Positions 7,321 through 16,937 of a stretch of DNA of 64,000 nt are shown piece by piece. Numbering within the stretch: position 1 is the stretch's first letter; each line of letters begins with the position of its first letter. The notes under the pieces were generated by a model. It saw only the letters and a program-made list of their open reading frames with translations, searched no databases and was not told the origin of the DNA. This DNA comes from Gemmata palustris (lineage in GTDB: Bacteria > Planctomycetota > Planctomycetia > Gemmatales > Gemmataceae): the NCBI RefSeq assembly GCF_017939745.1, contig NZ_JAGKQQ010000001.1:558001-622000 (forward strand), given 5' to 3'. Made by a program: the position numbers and the translations under genes.

Positions 7321-10300
7321 ATGCTCTCCTGGGTGATCGATACGTCGCTGAAGAACCGCTGGGGCGTCGTGCTGGGCGCGGTTGCGTTCGCGTGTGCGGG
7401 AGTGCTCTCGCTGCGCGAACTGGACGTGGACGCCTTCCCGGACACGACCCCGGTGCAGGTGCAGATCAACACCGCCGCGCCCGCACTCGCGCCCGTTGAA
7501 GTGGAGCGCCAGATCACCGCGCCCATCGAGCAGGCGCTCGGCGGGTTGCCGAAAATCAAGCAGATGCGGTCCGTGTCCAAGTTCGGGCTGTCACAGGTCG
7601 CGATCACGTTCGAGGACGGCACTGATATTTATTTCGCGCGGCAAGTGGTTACCGAGCGCCTCAACTCGGTGAAGCTTCCTGTCGGTCTGAACGCGCCGCA
7701 ACTCGGACCGGTTTCGACCGGGTTGGGCGAAATCTTCCACTACGTCGTGACCGGTAAGGGCGACGACGTGACCGAGCTGCGCACCATCCACGATTGGGTG
7801 ATTCGCCCACAGTTGCGCACGGTGAAGGGCGTGGCCGAGGTCAATTCGTGGGGCGGGTACGACAAGCAGTTCCAGGTGCGCATCGATCCCGCGCTGCTCG
7901 TGAAGCACGGGCTGACCTTCGATCAGGTCACGAGCGCGATCCGCGAAAACAACCAGACGGTCGGGGGCGGGCTCATCAGCCAGAACGGGGCGTCCCTCAT
8001 CGTGCTCGGATTGGGCCGACCCTCGACCGTGGAGCAGATCAAGGGCATTCAACTCGCGGCCCGCGACGGGGTGCCGATCAAACTCGGGGACGTGGGGGAC
8101 GTGAAAGTCGGGCACGAGGTGCGGCGCGGGGCGGTGACTGCTGACGGGCGCGGAGAAGTCGTACTCGGGCTGGGCTTTCTCACGATGGGCGAGAACAGCC
8201 ACGAGGTGACGTGGCACCTGAAGAACCGGCTCGACGAGGTGAAGAAGACGCTCCCGCGGAACGTGGACGTGAAGCCGGTGTACGACCGCACGGAGCTGGT
8301 CGATTACGTCATCGACACGGTGCGCGCGAACCTGTTCGAGGGCGGGTTGTTCGTCATCGCGGTGCTGTTCCTGTTCCTCGGCAACCTCCGCGCCGCGCTC
8401 ATCGTCGCTCTGGCGATCCCGCTCTCGATGCTGTTCGCGTTTTCGGGGATGTTCAAATTCGGAATCGCAGCGAGCCTACTTTCGCTGGGCGCGATCGACT
8501 TCGGGATGGTGGTCGATTCGAGCGTGGTGATGATCGAGAACTGCACGCGGCACCTCGCAGACGCGCCGAGCGGCAAGGACCGGCGCGAGATCATCCGCGA
8601 CGCGGCCGTCGAAGTGCGCAAGCCCACGCTCTTCGGCGAACTCATCATCCTCGTCGTGTACCTCCCGATCCTCACGCTCGAAGGAACGGAAGGGAAACTG
8701 TTCCGGCCGATGGCGCTGACAGTGATCTTCGCACTTCTCGGTTCGATGCTCCTTTCGATGACGCTGATGCCCGCACTCGCGAGCCTGCTCCTCCCTCGGC
8801 GCGCGGAGGGGCGCGAACCGCTCCTCATGCGGGCAATCAAGGCCGTGTACCTGTTCGTCTTGCGGATCACGATGAAGCAAAAGGCCGCGGTGCTGCTGTT
8901 CGCGGTCGGGGTGCTGGGGGTCGCGTTCGGAATGGTGGCGCCGAACCTGGGTTCGGAGTTCGTTCCCCGATTGTCCGAGGGGGCGCTCGCGATCAGCGTC
9001 GTTCGGCCCGCGGGTACCGATCTCGATGCCTCGATCCAGATGAACACGCAGATGGAGAAGGCCATTCTCGCGGCGTTCCCGGACGAGGTCGAGCACGTGT
9101 GGTCGCGGATCGGGACCGGTGAAGTTGCGACCGACCCGATGGGGATCGAGCTCACCGACATTTACGTTACGCTGAAACCGCGCGCGAAGTGGAAGCGCGC
9201 CAAGACGCAGGCCGAACTGACGGAGTTGGTCGGGAAGGAACTGCGGTTCGTTCCCGGGCAACAGCTGTCGTTCCAGCAGCCGATCGAGATGCGGATGGCC
9301 GAAATGGAGACCGGTATCCGCGCGGATCTGGGCGTTCTGCTCTACGGAGACGACCTCGACGTGCTCAAGGCGAAGGCCAGCGAGATCGAGCGCGCGATGA
9401 AGGACGTGCCCGGGGTCGCGGACCTCGCGGTGAGTCAGTTGACCGGCCAGCCGGTGCTCCAAGTCACCGTGAAGCAGGACCAGATCGCGCGATACGGTGT
9501 GCCCGCCCGTGCGGTCCTGGACCTCATCGAGTCCATCGGCTCGAAGCCGCTCGGCGAGGTGACGGACGGGCCGTTCCGGTTCCCGCTCGTGGTACGCTTG
9601 CCCGACCACTGGCGCGAGAGCCCCGAGTCGATCGGTGCGATTCAACTGCCCACGGCTACCGGCGAGCGCATCCCGCTGTCCCGACTCGCGGACATCCGCA
9701 CCGTCGAGGGGCCGTCCACGATCACGCGCGAGTGGGGGCAGCGCCGGATCAGCGTCACCTGCAACGTGCGCGGGCGCGACCTCGGCAGTTGCGTGGCCGA
9801 AGTGCGCCAAACTCTCGCGGCGAAAATCGCGCTCCCGCCGGGCCGGTATCACATCGAATATGCCGGGCAGTTCGAGCAACTTCAGCGCGCGCGCCTGCGG
9901 CTGATGATCGTGGTGCCGGTCGCGCTGGTGCTCATCTGCGTGCTACTGTTCGCCACTTACGGCACGGTCGCGGACACGCTCCGCGTGCTGACCGGCATCC
10001 CGTTCGCCTGGGTGGGCGGGCTGTTCGCGCTGTGGTTGCGCGACATGCCGTTCTCGATCTCGGCCGCGGTCGGGTTCATCGCACTCTCGGGTGTCGCGGT
10101 CCTTGATGACATGATTCTCGTGAGCTACGTCCGGCACCTCCGCGACCGCGGGCGCACGCTCGAAGAGGCCGTCGAAGAAGCAGCCGTGACGCGCCTGCGC
10201 CCGGTACTCATGACGGCACTGGTCGCGAGCCTGGGCTTCGTCCCAATGGCGTTCAGTACGGGCATGGGGTCGGAGGTGCAGCGCCCCCTCGCCACCGTTG

Positions 10301-10440
10301 TTATCGGCGGCGTCATCAGTGCGATGGTGATGTCGCTCCTCGTGCTCCGCGTGTTGTACGTCGTCTTCCAGTTACCGGGCCGGAAGTCGACCGCGTCGAA
10401 TGAACCGGAACCGCCCGCTACGGGCACTTCAGGAGGCTGA
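7321..10440 (+). CDS. Heavy-metal RND efflux permease, CusA/CzcA family
   Basis: A 1039-residue inner-membrane pump, the usual length for HME-RND permeases. The start is ATG 7321 (MLSWVIDTSLKNRWGVVL), which gives the canonical first membrane helix; a longer open frame upstream overlaps the adaptor gene in another frame and is not used. The proton-relay residues of the heavy-metal group are visible in helix 4 as Asp393, Asp399 and Glu406 (AIDFGMVVDSSVVMIEN). The porter motif AFPDTTPVQVQ is at residues 37-47. The second half repeats the fold (FSISAAVGFIALSGVAVLDD). It likely exports a divalent or monovalent metal ion with the adaptor; the exact metal cannot be read from these motifs. Confidence 0.95.
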   Translation: MLSWVIDTSLKNRWGVVLGAVAFACAGVLSLRELDVDAFPDTTPVQVQINTAAPALAPVEVERQITAPIEQALGGLPKIKQMRSVSKFGLSQVAITFEDGTDIYFARQVVTERLNSVKLPVGLNAPQLGPVSTGLGEIFHYVVTGKGDDVTELRTIHDWVIRPQLRTVKGVAEVNSWGGYDKQFQVRIDPALLVKHGLTFDQVTSAIRENNQTVGGGLISQNGASLIVLGLGRPSTVEQIKGIQLAARDGVPIKLGDVGDVKVGHEVRRGAVTADGRGEVVLGLGFLTMGENSHEVTWHLKNRLDEVKKTLPRNVDVKPVYDRTELVDYVIDTVRANLFEGGLFVIAVLFLFLGNLRAALIVALAIPLSMLFAFSGMFKFGIAASLLSLGAIDFGMVVDSSVVMIENCTRHLADAPSGKDRREIIRDAAVEVRKPTLFGELIILVVYLPILTLEGTEGKLFRPMALTVIFALLGSMLLSMTLMPALASLLLPRRAEGREPLLMRAIKAVYLFVLRITMKQKAAVLLFAVGVLGVAFGMVAPNLGSEFVPRLSEGALAISVVRPAGTDLDASIQMNTQMEKAILAAFPDEVEHVWSRIGTGEVATDPMGIELTDIYVTLKPRAKWKRAKTQAELTELVGKELRFVPGQQLSFQQPIEMRMAEMETGIRADLGVLLYGDDLDVLKAKASEIERAMKDVPGVADLAVSQLTGQPVLQVTVKQDQIARYGVPARAVLDLIESIGSKPLGEVTDGPFRFPLVVRLPDHWRESPESIGAIQLPTATGERIPLSRLADIRTVEGPSTITREWGQRRISVTCNVRGRDLGSCVAEVRQTLAAKIALPPGRYHIEYAGQFEQLQRARLRLMIVVPVALVLICVLLFATYGTVADTLRVLTGIPFAWVGGLFALWLRDMPFSISAAVGFIALSGVAVLDDMILVSYVRHLRDRGRTLEEAVEEAAVTRLRPVLMTALVASLGFVPMAFSTGMGSEVQRPLATVVIGGVISAMVMSLLVLRVLYVVFQLPGRKSTASNEPEPPATGTSGG

Positions 10441-10444
10441 GCCG

Positions 10445-10807
10445 ATGGTTACTGCATGGATCAAGGCTTCGATGGCGGGTTTGCTCGTCGCCGGGTTGAT
10501 GGTCGCGGTGGGCTGCACGCAGCCCGCCACGCCCTCGCAGGCGCCGCCGAAGAAGGACGACGAAGGTGGTCACGGCTGGTGGTGCGACGAGCACGGCGTG
10601 GTGGAAGACGAGTGCAGCATGTGCAGCGATAAGGTGTACGATGCGGCCAAAGCAAAGGGAGACATTTGCCTGAACCATCCCAAGCGGGCGAAGAGCCAGT
10701 GCTTCATCTGCAACCCGGAACTGTGGGAGAAGTCCGCCGCGCGCTACAAGGAGAAATACGGCAAGGAGCCGCCCGCGCCGAAGGACAATATGCCGACGAA
10801 GAAGTGA
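10445..10807 (+). CDS. Cys/His-module lipoprotein of the metal-efflux locus
   Basis: A 120-residue lipoprotein. ATG 10445 follows an excellent AGGAGG site and lies just after the pump's stop, so the two are co-transcribed. Residues 1-23 form a lipoprotein signal ending in a lipobox before Cys24 (VAVGC). The mature part has two modules: C47-x2-H50-x6-C57-x2-C60 (WWCDEHGVVEDECSMC) and C75-x2-H78-x7-C86-x2-C89. The first has the same spacing as module 1 of the adaptor (WCAEHSVPESACVEC). A periplasmic metal-binding or metal-delivery role is inferred from the shared module and location. No database family is recalled with certainty. Confidence 0.85.
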   Translation: MVTAWIKASMAGLLVAGLMVAVGCTQPATPSQAPPKKDDEGGHGWWCDEHGVVEDECSMCSDKVYDAAKAKGDICLNHPKRAKSQCFICNPELWEKSAARYKEKYGKEPPAPKDNMPTKK

Positions 10808-10826
10808 GTTCGGTTGAGAGCGTGTT

Positions 10827-10897
10827 CAGAGAGCAGAAGACAGATCAGGGGCTCGCTCAGACACAGTGCGACTCTGATCTTTGCCTTCTGTTCTCTG
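10827..10897. terminator. Imperfect inverted repeat between convergent genes
   Basis: CAGAGAGCAGAAGACAGATCAG at 10827-10848 (given here in part as AGAGAGCAGAAGACAGATC) pairs imperfectly with CTGATCTTTGCCTTCTGTTC starting at 10874. It lies between the convergent lipoprotein and nucleoside-transporter genes. A bidirectional terminator is possible; there is no long T-tract. Confidence 0.35.
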
Positions 10898-10911
10898 TTC
10901 TCCGCCCGGTC

Positions 10912-12423
10912 TCACGTTTGCATCAGTATACCCGCGATGGCCGCGTTGATGAGCGTCGCGAGGAAGCCAATGAACAGCGCCTTCATTCCGAGTTTGGCGA
11001 GATCGGCCCGGCGCCCCGGGGCTATTGCGCCGATGCCGCCGAGCTGAATGCCCACCGACGCGAAGTTGGCGAACCCCGTTAGCGCGTAGACCGCGAGCAT
11101 CCGCGACCGGTCCGTCAGCGGAACCGAGCCTGTTTGCGTCCACTCTTTCAGCGTCAGGTACGCGACGTGTTCGTTTACCGCGAGCTTGATCCCGAGCAGG
11201 CTCCCCACGCGCTCGCACTCCGCCGGTTCCACGCCGAGCAGGAACGCGACCGGCGCGAACAGCCAGCCGAAGATCGTTTCCAGTTTCAACCGGTCCGGCC
11301 ACCAGTCCAGGTCGGCGGTAATGAACCCGAAGCCGAGATTGCGTTTCAGCCACGCGCCGCACCAGCCGACGCCGGGCTTGATCTCGGCCAGGACGATATC
11401 GAACAGTGCGATGAACGCGATGAACGCGATCAACATTGCGGCCACGTTGAGCGCGAGCCACAACCCGTCCTTCACCCCGCTCGCGGCGGCGTCGATGATG
11501 TTCACGTAGGGCGTTTCGACCGCGATGGGCGCTGTGCCGGCGGTCACGGGTTTGCCCGCTTCGGGGTAAATCAGCTTCGTGAGGTAGAGGCTGCACGGGC
11601 ACGCCATCACGCACGTACAGAGGATCGCGACCGGGTCCGCACCGTAGCTAATGTACACCGCCATCATCCCGCCGCTGATGTGCGCCATACCGCTGCCCAT
11701 GAGCGCGAGTAGTTCGGACTTGGTCATCATCGGCACGAACGGTTTCACGATGAGCGGGGCTTCGGTCTGGCCCATGAACACGTTCGCGGAGACGGACAGC
11801 GTTTCCGCGCCGCTCGTGCCCATCAGGTACATCATCGCGCGGGCCATCAGGCGCACGAAGAACTGCAACACACCCAGGTAGTACAGCACGCTGAAGAACG
11901 ACGACACAAAGATGATGGGCGGCAGCACCCGGAACGCGAACACGAACCCGGACGGGCCGTCGACCTTCGCGAGCGAGCCGAACACGAATTCCGCCCCCTG
12001 ATTGGACGCGGTGATGAGCGCCTTGATGCCGGCGCCGACCGCACGGAGCACGTCCCCGACCCAAATGAAGTTCACCCACCGGCTCCCGAACGGGTCCGGG
12101 TGGATGATGACAATCGCCAGCGCGAACTGCAGCCCGATCCCCCACAGCAGCGTCTTGCGACTGACCGACTGCAGGCTGTTCGAGAAGAGCGCCGCGAGGC
12201 CGAGGAAGCACAGCACGCCGCACCCCGCCTGAACCCGGCACGCGACTTCGGGCCGGTCCGCGACCGCACTGCGGCCGAAGTACGCGACCGCACCGACAAT
12301 CACTATCGCACCCAGGATCGCGAGCCGCCACGTCCACGGCGTCGGCGGGAGCGCGACCTCCGGCGGTGCCGTGTTGGTGTCCGAATCGGTCGAAGTCGTG
12401 GAACCCGGCGCAGGCGCGATCAT
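10912..12423 (-). CDS. Concentrative nucleoside transporter (CNT/NupC family)
   Basis: A 503-residue inner-membrane protein that imports nucleosides coupled to a cation gradient. Family signs are the central gating region (FVFAFRVLPPIIFVSSFFSVLYYLG), SGAETLSVSANVFMGQTEAPL with the conserved GQTEAP, and the nucleoside-site motif GIKLAVNEHVAY, where most members have GxKxxxNEFVAY, so Phe is replaced by His. There are about ten membrane segments. An N-terminal tail of about 30 residues rich in Thr/Pro precedes the first helix. ATG 12423 has only a weak upstream site. It is 83 bp downstream of the large cytochrome gene on the same strand and may share its transcript, though no functional link is evident. 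Confidence 0.92.
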   Translation of the reverse strand: MIAPAPGSTTSTDSDTNTAPPEVALPPTPWTWRLAILGAIVIVGAVAYFGRSAVADRPEVACRVQAGCGVLCFLGLAALFSNSLQSVSRKTLLWGIGLQFALAIVIIHPDPFGSRWVNFIWVGDVLRAVGAGIKALITASNQGAEFVFGSLAKVDGPSGFVFAFRVLPPIIFVSSFFSVLYYLGVLQFFVRLMARAMMYLMGTSGAETLSVSANVFMGQTEAPLIVKPFVPMMTKSELLALMGSGMAHISGGMMAVYISYGADPVAILCTCVMACPCSLYLTKLIYPEAGKPVTAGTAPIAVETPYVNIIDAAASGVKDGLWLALNVAAMLIAFIAFIALFDIVLAEIKPGVGWCGAWLKRNLGFGFITADLDWWPDRLKLETIFGWLFAPVAFLLGVEPAECERVGSLLGIKLAVNEHVAYLTLKEWTQTGSVPLTDRSRMLAVYALTGFANFASVGIQLGGIGAIAPGRRADLAKLGMKALFIGFLATLINAAIAGILMQT

Positions 12424-12505
12424 GTGAATAACCTGACGTGAAACGGCGACCCCGCCGGGATCGCCGGTGAACAGACCACTTGCGCTGGGAGAGGCGTGCT
12501 ACGGC

Positions 12506-15500
12506 TTACTGGCCAAACAAGTCCTTCAAGATCTTGTCGTCGTCCTTCGGCAGTGCCCACAGATTCAGCGCGAACCCGGCCCGCTGTTCGGTCTTCGCGT
12601 GGGGCAACTTCAAGATCACGAGCCAACCGCCGGCCTTGGTCGGCACGAAGCGCCACGAACTCCCCGCGGGTGCGCCGGCGGCTTCGATCAGCGCCGTGCG
12701 GTCGCCGTCCGCGGAGAGCACGACGCGCGCGGTCGCGGGTGCGGTCACTTCTTCGGATTTGAGGTCGAGCAGGATCGCTTTACCGGTCGAGTCGTAGAGG
12801 CGCGGGTCTTTGACGGTGATCCCCGCGAGGAACCACGCCTGCGAATCGCCCGGAATTGTCAGCTCGAACTTGCGCCTCAGTCCAGCAACCAGGGAACTCT
12901 TGAGAGGGGTCGGCGTTTCAGACACCGCGAGTTCCGGTCCCTTAAACGTCTCATCGAGTCGGTAGCGGAACGTCGGCTTGCCGTCTCGGTCGAGGCTGTA
13001 GCCATCGAACTTCACCGCCATCGGACCGTCGTAGACGCGGGCGGGTTCGAGCGGCAGCGGGAGACCGAACGCGGGATTGTTCGCGCGTGCGAGGTAGTCC
13101 GGCGGCGCCGCGTCGGGCTTCGTCAGCCCCCACGGGTGCCCCGGCGGGGCGGTCCAAAACTTCTGGCCGAGCAACTTCGCCGGGCTGCCGCCGCGGTTCG
13201 CCCATACCGGCGATGCGTCGAGGAAGTTCCCGCCCCAAGCATACGCGGTGCGGCACTGGTCCGCACTGAACGCGACCGACACGTACCCCGGGTACCCCAC
13301 CGCGACGGCCTTGCTCCCCGCGTCCGGCATGAACGTGCGGAGCACTTCCGTCCGGTCCTTCACCGCGATCACGACGCCCTTCGGTGGTTCGAGCCCGTCC
13401 GGGAGCCGCAAATTCGGCCCGAGCGCGAGGTAGGCCCACATCGCTTCGGCTTGTAAGTGCGGGCTCCCGTTGAAGACGGTAGAAAGCGTGGATTTCCCGT
13501 CCACGAACGCTTGGGGCATCCTGGTTCCCGGGGCCATCCGAAGGGGCTGACTCAGCCAGCGCTCGTACCACTCGTAGCGCACGCGCTGGTTGATCGTGGC
13601 GAGATCGGGGCCGCGCGTGCCGGTGTTCGCGATTCCGGCAATGTCGTGACACGAGATGCAACCGAGTCCGCCTTTACCGATGATTTCGCGCCCGGCCGCG
13701 GCTTTCGCCGCGGTGAACTCGACGACGTGAACCTTGTCGTCCGGCGCGGTCCCTTCGAGAGCCGCGACCGCTTCTGGGAGGAACCCGATGTTCGGTTCAC
13801 CGTACTGGGGCATCCGCAGTTGCATCCACGGTCGCGCGCGGCCGCTCTGGGTCAGCACGGCCTTCAGCCAACTGGTTCGCGTTTTGTGACCGACGCCGGT
13901 GAGTACCGGGGGGCGCACGTCGTCCGCGTTCTCGGCTTTTTCGAGCTGCCGCATTTGGTCGGCGAGTTCGGTCGGGATGCCGCCCTCGCCGTCGCGCTGG
14001 TGGCAGTTGAGGCAGTTGAACCTGCGGAGCGCGACACGGGCTTGGTACGCGGGCGCGGGTGCTCCACCGCCGTCAAATCCCGCCTGCACGAACGCGGCGA
14101 TGTCCTCGCGTTCCTTCGGGTCGAGCTTGTACACGGGGGCTTTTGCAGCGTCGGGTTTCTCAGCGATGCAGCCCGTTGCACCGGCTTTTTTGACCCGTTC
14201 CAGTGTGGGTACCGCGTCCGTTTGTAGCGGCGGAATCGGTTTGCCACCCGGCTCGATACTGTGGCAGTTCACGCACCCCTTCGTGAGCGCGAGTCGAGCG
14301 CCGAGTTCGGTCCATTGTGCCTGTGTCTTGAGTCCCGCAAACCGCTTCCGTTCTTCGGGAGTGATCTTCGGGAATACGATCGGGAGCAGAACCTCGGGGG
14401 GCTCCTTCGGCTCGGGTACTTCGGGCTTCACGTTCTCGTCGGGCACGCGACACAAGTACCGCGCGATGTCGGTGGCTTCGCCCGCGCTGAGGTTCATGTT
14501 CGGCATGCGCCCGTGCGGGTTCGTCTTGAGCGGGTTCTGGAGGTACGCTGCCAGCGATTCCGGGCGCGTCTTACTGCCCAATCCGCCGAGGCCGTACTTC
14601 GGTGTGGGGCCGCTGAGTGTGCCCAGACCGTACACGAAATCCACCGGCGCGAGTGGCTCCTTCTCTTCTTCGTCGTCCTTCTTTTTCTTGGGGAGCGGGT
14701 CCGAGTGGCACGCCGCGCACCCGGTCACGCTGTACAGCACGCGCCCGCGTTCCATGCTCTGTTTGATCGGGTCCGGTGGAATGGTCGGCAGCTTGTACGT
14801 GTCGAGTGGCTTTCCAGACAGTGAGACGAGGTACTGCGTGACCGCGAAGCGCTCGGCGGCACCTGTGGCGTCGTCGCGGAAGGTCTTCGGCATGGTCGTG
14901 TGGGCGCGGAGCTTCGCGGGGTCTTCGAGCCAAGTGTAGATCCACCCCGGGTACGCGCGCTTTGCGATTTCGGTCAGGTTCGGCCCGGTGTGCTCCGTAA
15001 GTGTTTTTGCCATCTTGTCGTCGGCACTCGGGCGGTGGCACTTCACGCACGCGAGTTCCTCGAATTTGAAGCGCCCGTGTTCAAGGGCGGTATCGGTCGC
15101 GAACTGTTTGGGCCGGTCTTTTGCGAGGTGGCCGAGAAACTGGTTCGGCAGCGGTTCTTTGATGAATCCCGATCCTTGCCAGAACAACTCCACGCGCGCC
15201 GTCGGTTCGGTTCCGCGCACCAAGCGTGCTTCAAACACCTGAACCCCGCCCTCCAGATTCACGATATCTGCCGTGGTCCCGCGTGCGCTGGCGGACGCGA
15301 CTTGCTTCCCGCCCACCTTCACCGTGAGTGTGCCCCCGTGGACCGTGGCCGAGAACGTGTACTTCCCCGCGCGCGTGACGTTGATGTACCCGGTCCATTC
15401 CGCGACCGCGGTAACGGGAAGTTTGGGGTGAGCGGACTCGCCCGCGTTCAGCGCGAGAGCGACCGTTGGTTCGAGTCGCGTGACGGAAGTATCCCGGGCG

Positions 15501-15628
15501 GCCGGGGCGTTCGCGGCGCTGCTGTACGTTGCGATGAGGCCGGGTTTCAGGTCCGCGGGTTCAATCGCGCGGGCGACCGGCGCCGGGAGCAGCGCGGCGA
15601 GCGCGAGGAGGAAGTGGCGATATCGCAT
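12506..15628 (-). CDS. Secreted PA14-domain protein with five c-type heme motifs
   Basis: A 1040-residue exported protein. Residues 1-21 are a signal peptide. Residues about 25-160 form a PA14-like beta-sandwich (AEWTGYINVTRAGKYTFSA). Five CxxCH heme-binding motifs follow at Cys194, Cys304, Cys452, Cys539 and Cys657, each in a cytochrome-c-like context with a later Met (for example MPKTF, GRMPNMNLS, RMPQAF). After the last heme the protein has about 380 residues without Cys motifs, including a DUF-like region at 740-1000 of unknown role. Planctomycetes encode many such large exported cytochromes, presumed to act in periplasmic electron transfer or polysaccharide oxidation. Its partner is not evident from neighbours. 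Confidence 0.88.
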   Translation of the reverse strand: MRYRHFLLALAALLPAPVARAIEPADLKPGLIATYSSAANAPAARDTSVTRLEPTVALALNAGESAHPKLPVTAVAEWTGYINVTRAGKYTFSATVHGGTLTVKVGGKQVASASARGTTADIVNLEGGVQVFEARLVRGTEPTARVELFWQGSGFIKEPLPNQFLGHLAKDRPKQFATDTALEHGRFKFEELACVKCHRPSADDKMAKTLTEHTGPNLTEIAKRAYPGWIYTWLEDPAKLRAHTTMPKTFRDDATGAAERFAVTQYLVSLSGKPLDTYKLPTIPPDPIKQSMERGRVLYSVTGCAACHSDPLPKKKKDDEEEKEPLAPVDFVYGLGTLSGPTPKYGLGGLGSKTRPESLAAYLQNPLKTNPHGRMPNMNLSAGEATDIARYLCRVPDENVKPEVPEPKEPPEVLLPIVFPKITPEERKRFAGLKTQAQWTELGARLALTKGCVNCHSIEPGGKPIPPLQTDAVPTLERVKKAGATGCIAEKPDAAKAPVYKLDPKEREDIAAFVQAGFDGGGAPAPAYQARVALRRFNCLNCHQRDGEGGIPTELADQMRQLEKAENADDVRPPVLTGVGHKTRTSWLKAVLTQSGRARPWMQLRMPQYGEPNIGFLPEAVAALEGTAPDDKVHVVEFTAAKAAAGREIIGKGGLGCISCHDIAGIANTGTRGPDLATINQRVRYEWYERWLSQPLRMAPGTRMPQAFVDGKSTLSTVFNGSPHLQAEAMWAYLALGPNLRLPDGLEPPKGVVIAVKDRTEVLRTFMPDAGSKAVAVGYPGYVSVAFSADQCRTAYAWGGNFLDASPVWANRGGSPAKLLGQKFWTAPPGHPWGLTKPDAAPPDYLARANNPAFGLPLPLEPARVYDGPMAVKFDGYSLDRDGKPTFRYRLDETFKGPELAVSETPTPLKSSLVAGLRRKFELTIPGDSQAWFLAGITVKDPRLYDSTGKAILLDLKSEEVTAPATARVVLSADGDRTALIEAAGAPAGSSWRFVPTKAGGWLVILKLPHAKTEQRAGFALNLWALPKDDDKILKDLFGQ

Positions 15629-15755
15629 GTGGTGGCGGGTACAGGTTTGAGGAAGGCCGGGGAGCAGTTGATTATCCTGATGACGGTGGCGGTCGCAAGT
15701 GGAAACGCTAGGTTAGCCGCGACCGAAAAAGAGCCGCGCGAGGAGCCACGTCACC

Positions 15756-16937
15756 ATGTTCGATCTTTCCGCTGTTCAGGCCGCGATCCGCGAAGCCGGT
15801 TTCGACGGCTGGCTGCTGTACGACTTCCGCGGGCTGAACGTCCTCGCCCAGAGGGTCGCGGGTGTCGGCCCCAAGTTGTCGCGCCGGTGGTTCTACTTCG
15901 TCCCCGCGACCGGCGAGCCCAAGAAGTTGGTTCACGCCATCGAGCCGAGTTCACTCGACCACCTGCCCGGCGCGAACAAGACCGTCTACCGCAAGTGGCA
16001 AGACCTCGAAGCCGGGGTCGGGGCGCTCGTGAGCGGGGCAAAGCGCGTCGCGATGGAGTACAGCGCGCGGAACGCCAATCCCTACATCGGGCGCGTCGAC
16101 GCCGGCACCATCGAACTCGTGAAGTCGTTCGGATGCGACGTGGTCGCGTCGGGTGACTTGATCCAGCAGTTCGAGGCGGTGTGGGACGAGGACCAGGAGA
16201 AATCGCACTTCGAGGCCGCGAAACTGTGCCGCGAGGCCTACGACGTCGCGTTCGGTTTCATCGCGAGTGAGATCAAGGCGAAGGGCAGCGTTCTGGAAAC
16301 CGTCGTGCAAGCCCGCATCATGAAGCACTTCGCGGACAACGGCATGACGACGTACAGCCCGCCGATCGTGGGGGCCGGGCCGCACAGTGGCGACCCGCAC
16401 TTCGATACGGCCCCGGAGACGGATGCTCCGATTCAACGCGGCACGTGGGTGCTCATCGATCTGTGGGCGAAGATGAACCGCCCGCGCTCGGTGTACGCGG
16501 ACTACACCCGCACCGCGTATGTGGGTGAGGCGGTGCCGGAGCAGTACACGAAAATCTTCAACATTGTGGCCGCGGCCCGTGACGCGGGGATCAAGAAGGT
16601 GAAGGACACCTTCGCCAGTGGAAAGCCGCTACTGGGTTGGGAAGTGGACAACGCGACCCGCGCTGTAATCGAGAACGCCGGGTACGGGGAGTTTTATACC
16701 CACCGCACCGGGCACAACATCGGTCAGGAAGTTCACGGCAACGGCGCACACATTGATGGGCTCGAAACGCGCGAGGACCGGCGCGTCATTCCGCGAACCT
16801 GTTTCAGCATCGAACCGGGGATTTACCTCCCCGAGTTCGGCGTGCGGAGCGAAGTGGACGTGTACATCGACAAGGACGGCAAGGTCCACGTTACCGGCGG
16901 GGAACCGCAGACGGAAGTACACCGAATTTTGGTGTAA
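15756..16937 (+). CDS. M24-family metallopeptidase (Xaa-Pro aminopeptidase-like)
   Basis: A 393-residue cytoplasmic protein with a creatinase-like N-terminal domain (1-150) and a pita-bread catalytic domain (about 165-390). Metal ligands are visible in order: Asp in VLIDLW, Asp in VYADYTRTA, His in RTGHNIGQEVHG, Glu in CFSIEPGIYLP and Glu in VRSEVDVYI. These are the five ligands of aminopeptidase P/prolidase, so the enzyme is probably active on Xaa-Pro bonds. GAGGAG-like GCGAGGAGCC lies 10 bases before ATG 15756. Its last 47 bp overlap the end of the convergent rarD gene. Confidence 0.92.
   Translation: MFDLSAVQAAIREAGFDGWLLYDFRGLNVLAQRVAGVGPKLSRRWFYFVPATGEPKKLVHAIEPSSLDHLPGANKTVYRKWQDLEAGVGALVSGAKRVAMEYSARNANPYIGRVDAGTIELVKSFGCDVVASGDLIQQFEAVWDEDQEKSHFEAAKLCREAYDVAFGFIASEIKAKGSVLETVVQARIMKHFADNGMTTYSPPIVGAGPHSGDPHFDTAPETDAPIQRGTWVLIDLWAKMNRPRSVYADYTRTAYVGEAVPEQYTKIFNIVAAARDAGIKKVKDTFASGKPLLGWEVDNATRAVIENAGYGEFYTHRTGHNIGQEVHGNGAHIDGLETREDRRVIPRTCFSIEPGIYLPEFGVRSEVDVYIDKDGKVHVTGGEPQTEVHRILV

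Noticed and set aside
8476-9879. Long minus-strand frame opposite the RND permease
   Set aside because: Shadow of a strongly supported gene; composition is Arg/His/Asp-rich with no motif.
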